From an uncultured Alphaproteobacteria bacterium (GTDB lineage: Bacteria; Pseudomonadota; Alphaproteobacteria; HIMB59; GCA-002718135): DNA of 42,214 nucleotides. Where the stretch lies: positions 1 to 42,214 of the forward strand of contig CACJRM010000009.1 in assembly GCA_902595805.1 (NCBI GenBank), in the 5' to 3' direction. The notes beneath the pieces were generated by a model. It saw only the letters and a list, made by a program, of their open reading frames with translations, did no database searches and had not been told where the DNA came from. Positions 23,568-31,871 of the stretch are shown piece by piece. Every line of letters begins with the position of its first letter. The first letter of the stretch is position 1. A program made the translations under genes and the position numbers.

Positions 23568-24460
23568 TGGAAGCTAAACAATATATTGGGGAAGGTTGGA
23601 AACATGCAATCTTAATTATAGGTGCTATCGTAGTGATGCTCCCTTTTTATATGATGGTTTCTATGTCATTAAAATCTCAGCAAGAAATCCAATCAATTTC
23701 TGGTGGTCTTATTGGTGCGCAAGAAACTCAAACGTTTCCCGTATGTGTTAAAACTGGTTATTCAGAAGAAACATGTACAATGAAGCCATATCAATACAAC
23801 TATTGGTTTGCTTTTGAAAAAGCTCCTATTCCTAGATACTTAATGAATGGTGTCATTGTTACTTTATCAATCTTCATCATTCAGGTTCTAGTCGCCTTAC
23901 CGTGCGCGTATGCACTCGCCAAGTTACGGTTTTACGGACGAGAATTTGTTTTCTCGATGGTTTTATTTTGCTTGCTCATCCCAGTTCACGGAATTGCACT
24001 TCCATTATATGTTATGTTGGCTCAGGCAGGATTAGTTGACACCTATTCCGCCTTAATACTCCCCTGGACAATATCTGTGTTTGGAATCTTTTTAATGCGG
24101 CAATTCTTTATGACTGTGCCCGATGAATTAATTGATGCCGCCAGGATGGATGGCATGGGAGAGTACGCAATCGTATGGAAAGTAATGCTCCCAACTGCAA
24201 TACCAGCGTTACTTGCTTTTGCAATATTCTCAGTTGTTGCACACTGGAATGATTATTTCTGGCCACGTATGGTAATAACAGGAAATAGAGATCTCTTTAC
24301 TCCACCACTTGGTATAAGAGAATTCAGAGGTGGAATTGATAGTGACGAATTTGGTCCTATGATGGCTTCGATAGTTACTGTAACTGTTCCTCTTATTGTT
24401 GCTTTTATAATCGCGCAAAAACGATTTATTGAAGGAATTACTTTGACAGGCATGAAGTAA
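23567..24460 (+). CDS. ABC importer permease 2, CUT1/UgpE-like, with cysteine-containing loop
   Basis: A 297-residue permease, partner of the preceding one. The first helix is ILIIGAIVVMLPFYMMVSMSL; the EAA-type coupling loop is IDAARMDGMGEYAIVWKVMLP near 185-206, and the last helix ends KRFIEGITLTGMK, as in CUT1 second permeases. Between helices 1 and 2 an insertion contains CVKTGYSEETC near residues 63-73, a cysteine pair absent from ordinary MalG/UgpE. With the binding protein at 17238 these genes make a full importer. Start overlaps the previous stop by one base. Confidence 0.92.
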   Translation: MEAKQYIGEGWKHAILIIGAIVVMLPFYMMVSMSLKSQQEIQSISGGLIGAQETQTFPVCVKTGYSEETCTMKPYQYNYWFAFEKAPIPRYLMNGVIVTLSIFIIQVLVALPCAYALAKLRFYGREFVFSMVLFCLLIPVHGIALPLYVMLAQAGLVDTYSALILPWTISVFGIFLMRQFFMTVPDELIDAARMDGMGEYAIVWKVMLPTAIPALLAFAIFSVVAHWNDYFWPRMVITGNRDLFTPPLGIREFRGGIDSDEFGPMMASIVTVTVPLIVAFIIAQKRFIEGITLTGMK

Positions 24461-24474
24461 ATTCTTATCTACTG

Positions 24475-25323
24475 ATGACATTGTCAGTAAATTTTATTTT
24501 TATCTTAATTCTTGTATCTGCTCTATGTCATGCAGTTTGGAGTGCTATAATAAAATCAAGTAAGAACCCTTTATCGTTAATGGGTATAACATCTGTCTTA
24601 GAAGTTACTATTTTTTTACCTTTGACATTTACTGTTCCATTTCCAACTTTAGAGGTTTGGTATTTTTTAATTGCAACCGTCATCATTCATGTCATTTATA
24701 GATTAAATGTAATTTATTCTTATAGATACGGAGATCTTTCGTACATATATCCAATTTCTAGAGGAAGTTCATGTTTGTTTGTAGCGATCATTAGTATTTT
24801 ATTTTTAAGTTCTGATATTAGTGTTGCTGGTTTTGTAGGAATATTAATTGTTTGTATTGGATTATTTTTAATTTCTTATTCTAAAAATTTATCTTTTAAC
24901 TTCAGAGGTTTTGCTCTCGCAATATCAACGGCTATTCTAATTACTGCTTACACTTTAGTTGACGGGGTCGGGGTTAGACTTTCTGAAAATGGTTTTTCCT
25001 ATATTTACTGGCTCTTCACTCTTAATGGAATACCTTTACTAATTATTGGTTTGATCTCGAAAGATGGTTTACGAAAAAAAGAAACATACACTTTTAGATC
25101 GGGGATTGCTGCTGGTGTATTTGCAACAAGTAGTTACGCAATTGTTGTTTGGAGTATGCAATTTATAGAAATAGCTTATGTCTCTAGTATTAGAGAAATA
25201 AGCATTGTGTTTGCTGCAATTATTGGAATGCTTTTCTTATTTGAGAAGAATGCAAAATCTCGAATAATACCTTCTATTTTAATAGTGAGTGGTATTTCGG
25301 TTGTTTATTTTCAAATTCTTTAA
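24475..25323 (+). CDS. DMT-superfamily (EamA) transporter
   Basis: A 282-residue membrane protein with about ten hydrophobic helices in two EamA repeats; the first begins LVSALCHAVWSAIIKSS, the second FALAISTAILITAYTLVDG. EamA proteins exchange metabolites or export amino acids and other small molecules. It lies 14 bp behind permease 2 in the same direction and is probably cotranscribed, so export of a product of the phosphonate route (for example alanine) can be imagined, but the sequence shows no substrate clue. Start ATG 24475. Confidence 0.82.
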   Translation: MTLSVNFIFILILVSALCHAVWSAIIKSSKNPLSLMGITSVLEVTIFLPLTFTVPFPTLEVWYFLIATVIIHVIYRLNVIYSYRYGDLSYIYPISRGSSCLFVAIISILFLSSDISVAGFVGILIVCIGLFLISYSKNLSFNFRGFALAISTAILITAYTLVDGVGVRLSENGFSYIYWLFTLNGIPLLIIGLISKDGLRKKETYTFRSGIAAGVFATSSYAIVVWSMQFIEIAYVSSIREISIVFAAIIGMLFLFEKNAKSRIIPSILIVSGISVVYFQIL

Positions 25324-25358
25324 GGAAAAAATATAGACTTTTTGCACGAAAATTTTAT

Positions 25359-25529
25359 ATGACTTTTATGACTGAGGATATTGTGGAAGTAGATCCAAAA
25401 ACCGAAACTATCTCTTGCGATGGTGGTGAAGATGGTTTAGGACATCCGGCAGTTTATTATACCTTTAATAATGAGAACAAAATTGTTTGTGGTTATTGTG
25501 GTAAAATATTTATAAAAAAAGAAGAGTAG
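25359..25529 (+). CDS. Zinc-finger domain protein, NDUFS6/zf-CHCC type (56 residues)
   Basis: A short gene starting ATG 25359 (an in-frame ATG at 25368 is also possible). The protein contains ISCDGGEDGLGHPAVYYTF followed by VCGYCGKIF: Cys, His and a CxxC pair that bind zinc in the pattern of the mitochondrial complex I subunit NDUFS6 and its alphaproteobacterial homologues. In alphaproteobacteria it is a small conserved protein, often annotated only as zinc-finger domain-containing. It is followed two bases later by the FYDLN-type gene. Presence of this gene is good support for an alphaproteobacterial origin. Confidence 0.85.
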   Translation: MTFMTEDIVEVDPKTETISCDGGEDGLGHPAVYYTFNNENKIVCGYCGKIFIKKEE

Positions 25530-25531
25530 AA

Positions 25532-25885
25532 ATGTACAAAGAATCTTGGGGTTTAAAAAGAATATGTCCAATGTGTAGTAAGCAATACTACGACTTAGGA
25601 AGAACCGAATTGGAATGTCCTGAGTGTGGTAAAGAAATTGAAGTTACTACTATGACTAGACCAAGACGTGGAAGAAAACCTGGAAGTACTAATGCTGCTC
25701 CTTTAACTAATCCTATTCCTCCAAAACCAAAAGAAAAAGATGATGATCTTGATATCGATAATTTGGATTTGGATAACAACGAAGACAATCTTGAGGATGA
25801 TACTGTTTTATTAGAAGATGAAACAGAAATTGATCCAATAGCCGAAGGTATTAAACCTAAAGAAGACGGCGAAGAAGAATACTAA
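25532..25885 (+). CDS. TIGR02300 / FYDLN-acid family protein
   Basis: A 117-residue protein with an N-terminal zinc ribbon: WGLKRICPMCSKQYYDLG and LECPECGKEIEV (two CxxC pairs, residues 12-36), a short basic linker RPRRGRKPG, and a very acidic C-terminal half with repeated Asp-Leu-Asp. The family is conserved in alphaproteobacteria and named for its FYDLN motif (here YYDLG); its function is unknown. It sits directly behind the zf-CHCC gene. Codon use and AT content fit the neighbours. Confidence 0.88.
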   Translation: MYKESWGLKRICPMCSKQYYDLGRTELECPECGKEIEVTTMTRPRRGRKPGSTNAAPLTNPIPPKPKEKDDDLDIDNLDLDNNEDNLEDDTVLLEDETEIDPIAEGIKPKEDGEEEY

Positions 25886-25907
25886 AATTTCAATAAAAAT
25901 TTAGAAG

Positions 25908-27146
25908 ATGTTTAAGGTACTACAAAACACTTGGGCCCTTTTTTTTGGCTTTGCTTTAATTAGTCTTGGTCATGGATTGCAAGGAACACTTATCGGTGTT
26001 CGTTCTGTTTTAGAAGGTTTTAGTTTTTTTGCATCAGGACTTATTATAGCTGGTTATTACGTTGGATACTTAACTGGTGCGTTAACAATTCCAATTTTTT
26101 TACAACGTGTTGGTCACATAAGAGTTTTTGCTGCTTTGGCATCGCTTGCTTCTATCGCTATATTATTACACTCAGTATTTGTTCATCCCTATTCATGGAT
26201 GTTTATACGAATATTAACTGGCTTGAGTCTTGCTGGGATTTATGTAATCATGGAGAGTTGGTTAAATGAAAAATCAACTAATCAAACTCGCGGTCAATTA
26301 CTTTCTGTTTACATGATTATTACTTTTGTATTTGTTGGAGCAGGACAATTTTTATTAAATTTAGGCGATCCAGCTAAAGTTGATTTATTTATTTTAGTAT
26401 CAATCTTATTATCATTCGCACTTCTTCCTATTCTTTTATCTTCAACAGAACAACCTAATACAGAAAGTCCTAAATTTTTTTCTTTAAGAGAATTTTATAC
26501 TGTTTCACCTTTAGGTTTTGTTGGCGCATTAGCTACTGGTTTATCGCATAGTGCAGTTTTTGGTTACGGTGCAATTTATGCATCATCTATTAATTTAAGC
26601 TTATTTGAAATTTCTCTCTATATGATGATTATAACATCAGCTGGCGCCCTATCTCAATGGCCTATTGGATATTTGTCAGATAGAATTGATAGACGTGTTA
26701 TTCTTATTGGTGTTTCTTTTATGGCTTCAGGTTTGAGTTTATTTTTTGTTTTTGCAAACTTTATGCCGCTAACATTATTCTTAATTTTTACCGGTCTTTT
26801 TTCAGTTGCCTGTTTACCAATGTACTCACTTACGGTTGCTCATACAAATGACTTCTTACAACCTAATGAGATAGTATCAGCAAGTGCAACCTTTGGTATA
26901 CTTATTGGTATTGGATCAATTATCGGACCTTTGTTTGTTTCTGGATTCATGGAAATTTTGGGAGCGGTAGGTTTTTACATCTATTTATTTTTAATACACG
27001 GACTACTAGGACTGTTTGGTTTGTATAGAATGACACAAAGAACTAAACCACGTGATCTTGAGTCACAATACAATCCTTTACCACGAAATATTAGTCCTGC
27101 TGGTATGGAAATGAACCCCGTTACTGAACCAACTGAGGACGAGTAA
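25908..27146 (+). CDS. MFS transporter (YcaD-like)
   Basis: A 412-residue major facilitator protein with about twelve hydrophobic helices. The YcaD-type features include ALISLGHGLQGTLIGVR at the start, ESWLNEKSTNQTRGQLLSVYM between helices 4 and 5, and SQWPIGYLSDRIDRR (the conserved motif A between helices 8 and 9). Substrates of this group are unknown. The C-terminal tail is hydrophilic and its 3' end overlaps the convergent msrQ gene by 26 bp. Confidence 0.88.
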   Translation: MFKVLQNTWALFFGFALISLGHGLQGTLIGVRSVLEGFSFFASGLIIAGYYVGYLTGALTIPIFLQRVGHIRVFAALASLASIAILLHSVFVHPYSWMFIRILTGLSLAGIYVIMESWLNEKSTNQTRGQLLSVYMIITFVFVGAGQFLLNLGDPAKVDLFILVSILLSFALLPILLSSTEQPNTESPKFFSLREFYTVSPLGFVGALATGLSHSAVFGYGAIYASSINLSLFEISLYMMIITSAGALSQWPIGYLSDRIDRRVILIGVSFMASGLSLFFVFANFMPLTLFLIFTGLFSVACLPMYSLTVAHTNDFLQPNEIVSASATFGILIGIGSIIGPLFVSGFMEILGAVGFYIYLFLIHGLLGLFGLYRMTQRTKPRDLESQYNPLPRNISPAGMEMNPVTEPTEDE

Positions 27147-27726
27147 GTCTTTTAAATATTCTGTGAAGTAACAAGAGGATAATTATTCCCATATAAATGA
27201 CTGGTTCAGTTTTATCAGCACGAACTAAAACATAAAAATGCATACTAGCCAGAATGGCTACTGGGTAAATTAAATAATGAATTTTCTTCCATAATTTAAA
27301 ACCTAATCTTTTAATCATATTGTTTGTTGAAGTGCTAGCAAGCGGAATTAAAAAAAGAAAACTTATAAAACCAAAAGTTATAAATGGTCTTTTTATAATA
27401 TCTTGTATGATAAATTGTATATCTAAAAAATGATCTAAAACTATGTAAGTGGAGAAATGCAAACAGACATAATAGAAAGCAAAAAGTCCAATCATTCTTC
27501 GCAATACAACTATCGATTTTAAAGGTCTAATATTTGATAGAGTAGTAATCATAAGAGTTATTATTATTAATCTGAGTGCCATTAGACCTAACTCATCCAT
27601 TAGTTTTTCAATTGGATTTACTCCAAGATTTCCAGTAACAAATTGAAACGCCCAAAGTAGACTTGGAAATAGAATTATAATAAATAAGACAGGTTTACTT
27701 CGGTTAAAATTTCTTGTTGAAAACAT
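27121..27726 (-). CDS. msrQ: MsrQ, heme-binding membrane subunit of the periplasmic methionine sulfoxide reductase
   Basis: A 201-residue integral membrane protein of the ferric-reductase-like domain family with about six helices. Histidines for heme ligation are in YYVCLHFSTYI, KIHYLIYP and MHFYVLVRADK. MsrQ passes electrons from the respiratory chain to MsrP for repair of oxidised methionine in envelope proteins. It lies 3 bp behind msrP. Length matches the family. Confidence 0.92.
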   Translation of the reverse strand: MFSTRNFNRSKPVLFIIILFPSLLWAFQFVTGNLGVNPIEKLMDELGLMALRLIIITLMITTLSNIRPLKSIVVLRRMIGLFAFYYVCLHFSTYIVLDHFLDIQFIIQDIIKRPFITFGFISFLFLIPLASTSTNNMIKRLGFKLWKKIHYLIYPVAILASMHFYVLVRADKTEPVIYMGIIILLLLHRIFKRLTRPQLVQ

Positions 27727-27729
27727 TCA

Positions 27730-28647
27730 TTAATAAAATTTAGTCAAATCTAAATCTTTATAGAGATGTGCTACTTCTTCTTCATAGCCATTAAACATAA
27801 GTGTTTCTCTTCTTTTAAACTCTCCAATTCGTCTCTCTGTTCCTTGACTCCACCTTGGATGATTAACATTAGGATTAACATTAGCATAAAAACCATATTC
27901 CCAAGGAGCTAAAGTTTCCCAAGATGTTTCAGGTTGAGTATCTAAAAATCTAATTTCCACAATTGATTTAATTGATTTGAAACCATACTTCCATGGAACA
28001 ACTAATCTTATGGGTGCACCATTTTGATTAGGCATTTCATGACCATACAATCCAGTTGCTAATATTGTTAAAGGATTCATTGCTTCATCCATTCGAAGTC
28101 CTTCTCTATATGGCCAAATAATTGTTCTCTTTTGCTGACCTGGCATTTCTTCCGGCCTAAATACAGTTACAAACTGAACATACTTTGCTGAACTTAAAGG
28201 TTCGACCATTTTTATAAGTTCAGATAACTGAAAACCTTGCCAAGGAATAACCATGGACCATGCTTCAACACATCTTAATCTATAAACCCTATCTTCTATT
28301 GTTACATTTGATAAAATTTTTTCTAAGTCAAATGTTTGAGGCTTTTTCACAAGACCATCTATTTTTATTGTCCATGGCCTAGGTTTAAAATTTCCAGAAT
28401 TTAAATGGGGATGTTTTTTATGAGTCCCAAACTCATAAAAATTATTGTAAGTTGTGATTTCTTCGTAAGAATTAAGTTTGTCGTTTTCATTTAGATTTTT
28501 AGTATAAATTGAAAGATCACTATCATGGTTTGCAAATGCTGATGAAGCAACCGTTGCTAGCATGGCGCTAGCTAAAGATCCCTTTATAAACTTACGTCTA
28601 TTTAAATATGTCTTATAGGGTGTGATTTCAGATCCTAAAATTTTCAT
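27730..28647 (-). CDS. msrP: MsrP, molybdopterin-containing periplasmic methionine sulfoxide reductase
   Basis: A 305-residue sulfite-oxidase-fold protein exported by the Tat system: LNRRKFIKGSLASAML around residues 15-30 with the twin arginine, cleavage near SSAFA. The molybdenum-ligating cysteine is in YRLRCVEAWSMV, and the family hallmark APIRLVVPWKYGFKSIKSI is present near 210-228. It repairs methionine sulfoxide in the periplasm together with MsrQ. A cytochrome c gene lies 51 bp upstream and may belong to the same transcript. Confidence 0.95.
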   Translation of the reverse strand: MKILGSEITPYKTYLNRRKFIKGSLASAMLATVASSAFANHDSDLSIYTKNLNENDKLNSYEEITTYNNFYEFGTHKKHPHLNSGNFKPRPWTIKIDGLVKKPQTFDLEKILSNVTIEDRVYRLRCVEAWSMVIPWQGFQLSELIKMVEPLSSAKYVQFVTVFRPEEMPGQQKRTIIWPYREGLRMDEAMNPLTILATGLYGHEMPNQNGAPIRLVVPWKYGFKSIKSIVEIRFLDTQPETSWETLAPWEYGFYANVNPNVNHPRWSQGTERRIGEFKRRETLMFNGYEEEVAHLYKDLDLTKFY

Positions 28648-28698
28648 AGTTATAATATATATCTTAAATATTAAAATTGAAGATTTGCTTCAATAATC

Positions 28699-29106
28699 TT
28701 AGCTTTTAAAATGGGAGTTATATTTATTTAGTATTTTTTCTGGCCATGTACTTTTGATAAATTCAAGAATAGACCAAACATCTTCATCTGATAACGCATC
28801 ATTACCAAGCATTTTACCTTCATAATCAGGATTTGATTTTTTAAAACCATATTTAATGACATGAAATAATTGTGCAGGAGAGTGGTGCCAAGTATGCCCA
28901 GTGCCATTAAGAGGAGGTGCTCTTCGATGACCATCTTCATCTAACGATTTATCCCACTCTTCATGACCTGCTAAATTACCCATATGACACCCTGCACAAT
29001 TTTCAGCATATAGTTTCATACCTTTAAAAATATCAACTTCTGCTGCATGAATACTATGTCCAATACATAATATTATAATTACCAAAATTAATTTAAGGAT
29101 TTGCAT
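28699..29106 (-). CDS. Class I c-type cytochrome, periplasmic
   Basis: A 135-residue protein with a signal peptide (residues 1-21, ending IHA) and one heme c site, CAGCH at 37-41. A distal Met ligand is likely in GKMLGND near 98. GHTWHHSPAQLFHVIKYG and DEDVWSILEFIKSTWP resemble cytochromes of the cbb3/copper-resistance type that dock to redox enzymes. It is 51 bp upstream of msrP on the same strand, so it might donate electrons to, or be co-expressed with, MsrPQ. Partner unknown. Confidence 0.88.
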   Translation of the reverse strand: MQILKLILVIIILCIGHSIHAAEVDIFKGMKLYAENCAGCHMGNLAGHEEWDKSLDEDGHRRAPPLNGTGHTWHHSPAQLFHVIKYGFKKSNPDYEGKMLGNDALSDEDVWSILEFIKSTWPEKILNKYNSHFKS

Positions 29107-29174
29107 TCTATTTATATAATTTTTTAAATTTATATTTCATTACAAATCTGTCTTTTTTTTGATAGAATATATCT

Positions 29175-30965
29175 ATGAAAAAATTTCTAATCGCATTTAC
29201 CATTTTAACTTCAATAATTGCACTTAACAAACATGCGTACAGTGAAAAAGTTCACGGTATTGCAATGCATGGAACACCAAAGTATGCCAGTGATTTTGAA
29301 AATCTAGATTATGTAAACCCAAATGCACCTAAAGGTGGAACAGTAAAATTTGGATCATATGGTTCTTTTGATAATCTTAATAGAGTAGCATTTAAAGGTT
29401 CTAAAGCTGCTGGACTTGGGTATGTTAATGATACGTTAATGAGAAGGGTATGGGATGAAGCATTTTCTCTCTATGGTTTAATAGCTGAAAAAGTAGAATT
29501 GCCTGAAGATAGATCGTCTATAACTTTTTATTTAAATTCAAATGCAACATTTCATGATGGCTCACCAATAACACGCGATGATGTATTGTTTAGTCTAGAA
29601 ACATTTCAAACAAAAGGTACTCCAAATCAGAAAAAAACATATGGCAAAGTTGTTGAAACTCAATTGATTGGAAATGATGGAATAAAAATGATTTTTGAAA
29701 ATAATGAAGATAAAGAATTACCTCTTATTATTGCGGGCTTTCTTCCTATCATTCCAAAAAAGTTTTATGAAAATCTTGATGTTACAAAAACATTTTTAGA
29801 TATCCCTCTAGGCAGTGGTCCATACCAAGTTGACAGTCTCGATCCAGGACGTCAAATAAAATACAAACGCGTAGAAGATTACTGGGCAAAAGATTTGCCT
29901 GTAAATAAAGGTCTCTATAATTTTGATACAATTATTTATGATTATTACAAAGACTCAAATGTCTTAGTTGAAGCTTTTAAGGTTGGTGAATACGACTTTA
30001 GAAGGGAATACAACGTTAAACGTTGGTTATCAGAGTATGATTTTAAAGCTGTCCAGAATGGTGAGGTAATACTGACAGAAATGAATAACGATAGACCTGT
30101 TGGAATGAATGGTCTTGTGATGAATACAAGACGTGACATATTTAATAATAGAAATGTAAGGCTTGCCTTAAGTTATGCTTATGATCATGAATGGATTAAT
30201 AAAACAATATATCAAAATGCTTATGTGAGAACAGATAGTTATTTTGATAATTCACCATTAGCTTCATCAGGCTTACCGTCAAAAAATGAGTTAGAATTAT
30301 TGAATGTATGGAAAGATGAAATTCCAGCAGAGGTATTTACGGAAACATTTACTCCACCTATTACAGATGGCAGTGGTAATGACCGTAAAAATTTATTGAA
30401 AGCAAAAGAAATACTCGAAAAAGAGGGTTGGTTTGTTGAAAATGGAAAACTGATAAAAGATGGAAAGGAATTCAAGTTTGAGTTCTTGATTGTCAGTCCA
30501 TCTGATGAGAAGATTGCCTTAGCCTATCAAAGTAATTTAAAAAAACTTGGCATTACAATGGATGTAAGAACTGTTGATTCATCACAGTATCAAGAACGTT
30601 TGTTAAGTTATGATTTTGATATGATTAAAAGATATTGGGGCGTCAGTTTAAGTCCAGGAAATGAGCAACAATTTTATTGGGGATCAGAAGTTGGTCAAAA
30701 AGATGGAAGCAGAAATTATCCTGGTATCAATAGTCCAGCAGTTGATGCATTAATTGAAAAACTAATTAGTGCAACAAATAGAGAAGAATTAACAACGGCG
30801 ATCCACGCACTTGATAGAGTATTGTTATGGGGTCACTATGTCGTTCCTCTTTATCATAGCAACAAAGACAGAATTGCTTATTGGGATTTTTTTGAATACC
30901 CAGACGAAATTCCACTTTACGGAATTGTAATTGAGTCTTGGTGGATTAATAAAGATAAACAATAA
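29175..30965 (+). CDS. Extracellular solute-binding protein family 5, YejA-like
   Basis: A 596-residue periplasmic binding protein with a signal peptide of ~23 residues. HGIAMHGTPKY, VNPNAPKGGTVKFG and ATFHDGSPITRDDVLFS are hallmarks of the YejA branch of the oligopeptide binding proteins; YejABEF imports small peptides (microcin C in E. coli). No permease or ATPase follows: the next gene is a DMT transporter 21 bp downstream. It may be an orphan binding protein using an unlinked transporter. Confidence 0.88.
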   Translation: MKKFLIAFTILTSIIALNKHAYSEKVHGIAMHGTPKYASDFENLDYVNPNAPKGGTVKFGSYGSFDNLNRVAFKGSKAAGLGYVNDTLMRRVWDEAFSLYGLIAEKVELPEDRSSITFYLNSNATFHDGSPITRDDVLFSLETFQTKGTPNQKKTYGKVVETQLIGNDGIKMIFENNEDKELPLIIAGFLPIIPKKFYENLDVTKTFLDIPLGSGPYQVDSLDPGRQIKYKRVEDYWAKDLPVNKGLYNFDTIIYDYYKDSNVLVEAFKVGEYDFRREYNVKRWLSEYDFKAVQNGEVILTEMNNDRPVGMNGLVMNTRRDIFNNRNVRLALSYAYDHEWINKTIYQNAYVRTDSYFDNSPLASSGLPSKNELELLNVWKDEIPAEVFTETFTPPITDGSGNDRKNLLKAKEILEKEGWFVENGKLIKDGKEFKFEFLIVSPSDEKIALAYQSNLKKLGITMDVRTVDSSQYQERLLSYDFDMIKRYWGVSLSPGNEQQFYWGSEVGQKDGSRNYPGINSPAVDALIEKLISATNREELTTAIHALDRVLLWGHYVVPLYHSNKDRIAYWDFFEYPDEIPLYGIVIESWWINKDKQ

Positions 30966-30986
30966 AATAAGTAATCAAATATTTTT

Positions 30987-31871
30987 ATGAGTCATACAAG
31001 AGCTAACATACTCATGTTAATTGCCTCACTTATATGGGGAACAGCTTTTGTAAGCCAAACTACTGGAATGGGAGCCATAGGTCCTTTTACTTTTAGCTTT
31101 GGAAGATTCTTTTTTGCTTTTTTAACAGTAATTCCATTTGTGATTTATCTAGAACAACAAAATATTTTTAAAATATTAAGTGATAGAAAAAAAGTTTATC
31201 TTTGTTTAGCTACAGGTTTTTTTCTTTTTGGTGGTATGGGTCTTCAACAATACGCTTTACAAAAATCATTAATATCAAATGCTGCTTTTCTTAGCACTCT
31301 TTACGTTCCCTTTGTTGGTATAATTTCAAGATTCATAATTAAAAAACAGGTACACTGGATTATCTGGATTGCCATTTTACTTTGTTTGTATGGATCATAT
31401 CTTTTGTCCTCTAATCAATCAGTTGAAATTCAACAATCAGATTCACTCTTGTTTATTGCTGCTTTATTTTTTGCCTTACATATTATTTGTATCGATATTT
31501 TTATGAAAGAACTTAACAGTCCTTTTTTATTTGGAAGTATTCAGTACTTCATTGTTTTTATTTTATCTATGATCTTAGCTTTTATGTGGGAGGAACCAAA
31601 GCTGTCAAATATGCAAATTGAATGGTTTGAAATTTTATATACAGGTATTTTTTCTGCTGGCATTGGATATACACTTCAAATTATTGCTCAACATAAAGCT
31701 AATCCTGCTCCTGCTGCTATTATTTTATCAATGGAGTCAGTCTTTGCTGCAATAGCAGGTTGGATACTTTTAAATCAAATTTTAGACACACAAAAAATAC
31801 TTGGATGCCTTGCAATATTTGTTGGAGTCATTATAGTACAGTTAGTACCTATAATAATTAAACAAAAATGA
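30987..31871 (+). CDS. DMT-superfamily (EamA) transporter
   Basis: A 294-residue protein with ten predicted helices in two EamA repeats (LIASLIWGTAFVSQTTG in the first, LFFALHIICIDIF in the second). It belongs to the common RhaT/EamA group of metabolite exporters. Its stop overlaps the start of the PfkB kinase (ATGA), which couples translation of the two. A nucleoside or purine export/import role would fit the neighbour, but no evidence in the sequence proves it. Confidence 0.85.
   Translation: MSHTRANILMLIASLIWGTAFVSQTTGMGAIGPFTFSFGRFFFAFLTVIPFVIYLEQQNIFKILSDRKKVYLCLATGFFLFGGMGLQQYALQKSLISNAAFLSTLYVPFVGIISRFIIKKQVHWIIWIAILLCLYGSYLLSSNQSVEIQQSDSLLFIAALFFALHIICIDIFMKELNSPFLFGSIQYFIVFILSMILAFMWEEPKLSNMQIEWFEILYTGIFSAGIGYTLQIIAQHKANPAPAAIILSMESVFAAIAGWILLNQILDTQKILGCLAIFVGVIIVQLVPIIIKQK

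Noticed and set aside
10630..24460. C-P lyase (phnGHIJKLM) or phosphonate biosynthesis (pepM)
   Set aside because: None of these genes is present; the enzymes seen form the hydrolytic PhnW-PhnY-PhnA route and a PhnZ-like oxidative enzyme.
25285..25295. GTGAGTGG inside the EamA gene as another hairpin copy
   Set aside because: There is no complementary arm or conserved loop; it is ordinary coding sequence.
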